Below, in pieces: positions 63,532 to 64,000 of a stretch of 64,000 bases of DNA. The notes under the pieces are model-generated. The model did not search any database. It worked only from the letters and a program-made list of their open reading frames with translations, and was not told where the DNA came from. Position 1 is the stretch's first letter; each line of letters begins with the position of its first letter. The position numbers and the translations under genes are program-made. Location: positions 310,001 through 374,000 of the forward strand of contig NZ_FSRC01000002.1 of assembly GCF_900129785.1 (NCBI RefSeq), in the 5' to 3' direction. The DNA comes from Algoriphagus halophilus. GTDB lineage: Bacteria > Bacteroidota > Bacteroidia > Cytophagales > Cyclobacteriaceae.

Positions 63532-64000
63532 ATGAAAAAAATTCAACTCTTGATTTTTGCCCTATTTTTCTCATTGGGCAGCATGGCGCAAAATGCAGAT
63601 TCCAAATTTTATTTTGGTTTTGATGCCAGCTACTGGCAACGGAGCTTACGCCAATCTGACCCATTGGCGGTTCAACGAAATATGCTGGGAAGTATCCGCC
63701 CCATGGTTGGTTTCAAACTACAAAACGATTGGTCAATTGGAATCCTGTCCAACTTTAGCTCTTATCAAAGTCAGGTTTCCCCCATCGAGTTTAGCTATCC
63801 AATTTATGGGGAACCTGATGAAAATGAGTATTACCCAATCATCGGTTCTAGGAATGTGTATCAGGAAGCTTCCATGAAAAATAATCTTCGTGGGTATGGG
63901 CTATTTTTAAAGAAATTCATCAGTCTAGGTAAAAAGACCTCCCTGAATTTCAACCTGTATGGAATGAAAGAATCTGGAAAGGATGGGAATATAGTCCTGG
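63532..64000 (+). CDS. Outer-membrane beta-barrel-type protein, truncated by window end
   Basis: An open frame from ATG at 63532 to the last base without a stop, at least 156 residues. The signal peptide MKKIQLLIFALFFSLGSMAQ is clear. What follows alternates short strands and turns (KFYFGFDASYWQR, IRPMVGFKLQNDWSIGILSNF, LRGYGLFLKKFISL, SLNFNLYGM), typical of small Bacteroidota outer-membrane barrels with the OmpW/OMP_b-brl type layout. The precise family cannot be judged from a fragment. Divergent from prmC. Confidence 0.75.
   Translation, partial: MKKIQLLIFALFFSLGSMAQNADSKFYFGFDASYWQRSLRQSDPLAVQRNMLGSIRPMVGFKLQNDWSIGILSNFSSYQSQVSPIEFSYPIYGEPDENEYYPIIGSRNVYQEASMKNNLRGYGLFLKKFISLGKKTSLNFNLYGMKESGKDGNIVL

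Noticed and set aside
1..64000. tRNA, rRNA, CRISPR arrays, prophage or transposase genes
   Set aside because: Gene gaps are short and none shows a cloverleaf-like sequence, repeat-spacer array or transposase frame that I could recognise by eye; a dedicated scan could still find a small RNA.

Overview
The window is a contiguous piece of chromosome from a member of the Bacteroidota, most likely a Cytophagales/Cyclobacteriaceae relative (Algoriphagus-like; inferred from gene content, not from a marker gene). Supporting signs are low GC, the fused SecDF translocase, Bacteroidota-type CcmF, a TonB-type beta-barrel protein, DUF4403 and GH3 proteins, a monothiol bacilliredoxin (YtxJ), a carotenoid desaturase, the kynurenine-to-3-hydroxyanthranilate enzymes, and many promoters with the Bacteroidota -7 element TAnnTTTG, several only 3-6 nt ahead of the start codon. 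I see no rRNA, tRNA, CRISPR array, prophage or transposase. The window ends inside an outer-membrane-type protein gene.

Layout. 0-4 kb (minus strand): assimilatory sulfate reduction (DUF2061 protein, APS reductase cysH, cysD, cysN), preceded by an Rrf2-family regulator and a 9-bp inverted repeat beside the operon promoter. 4-6 kb: htpG. 6-10.8 kb: cytochrome c maturation genes ccmB, ccmC, ccmD-like, ccmE (with the unusual CxxxY haem motif) and ccmF. 10.9-20 kb: pheS, a secreted fasciclin protein, a MITE-like inverted-repeat element, a large outer membrane beta-barrel protein, ytxJ, a DUF4403 lipoprotein, a HEAT-repeat protein and a metalloprotease with four LGFP repeats. 19.7-26.6 kb: an acetate module, with a DnaQ-like exonuclease and cNMP/CBS/DUF294 protein, then acs, an acetate-type sodium symporter and its DUF4212 small subunit. 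26.7-29.8 kb: ZIP transporter, apbE, ruvB. 30-34 kb: oxidative pentose phosphate pathway (pgl, zwf, divergent gnd). 34-40 kb: an unknown protein, LOG phosphoribohydrolase, rdgB, udk, a small membrane protein and secDF.

40.4-46.4 kb is the most unusual part. Two tandem paralogous small proteins with a conserved C-terminal CPYxC motif are followed by three tandem paralogous seven-helix membrane proteins, a sensor-less HisKA_3 histidine kinase overlapping the third membrane gene, a NarL-type response regulator and a Gfo/Idh/MocA oxidoreductase. I read this as a candidate multi-component signalling system in which the membrane proteins may supply the sensing that the kinase lacks; that role is inference.

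46.5-64 kb is mainly housekeeping: glyS, a lipoprotein, a carotenoid desaturase, recX, tpiA, prmA, recJ, lptB, a GH3 protein, the kynurenine operon (haaO-kynU-kmo), a membrane-dipeptidase-type peptidase, a degenerate thiamine-pyrophosphokinase-like protein, prmC and the truncated outer membrane protein gene.
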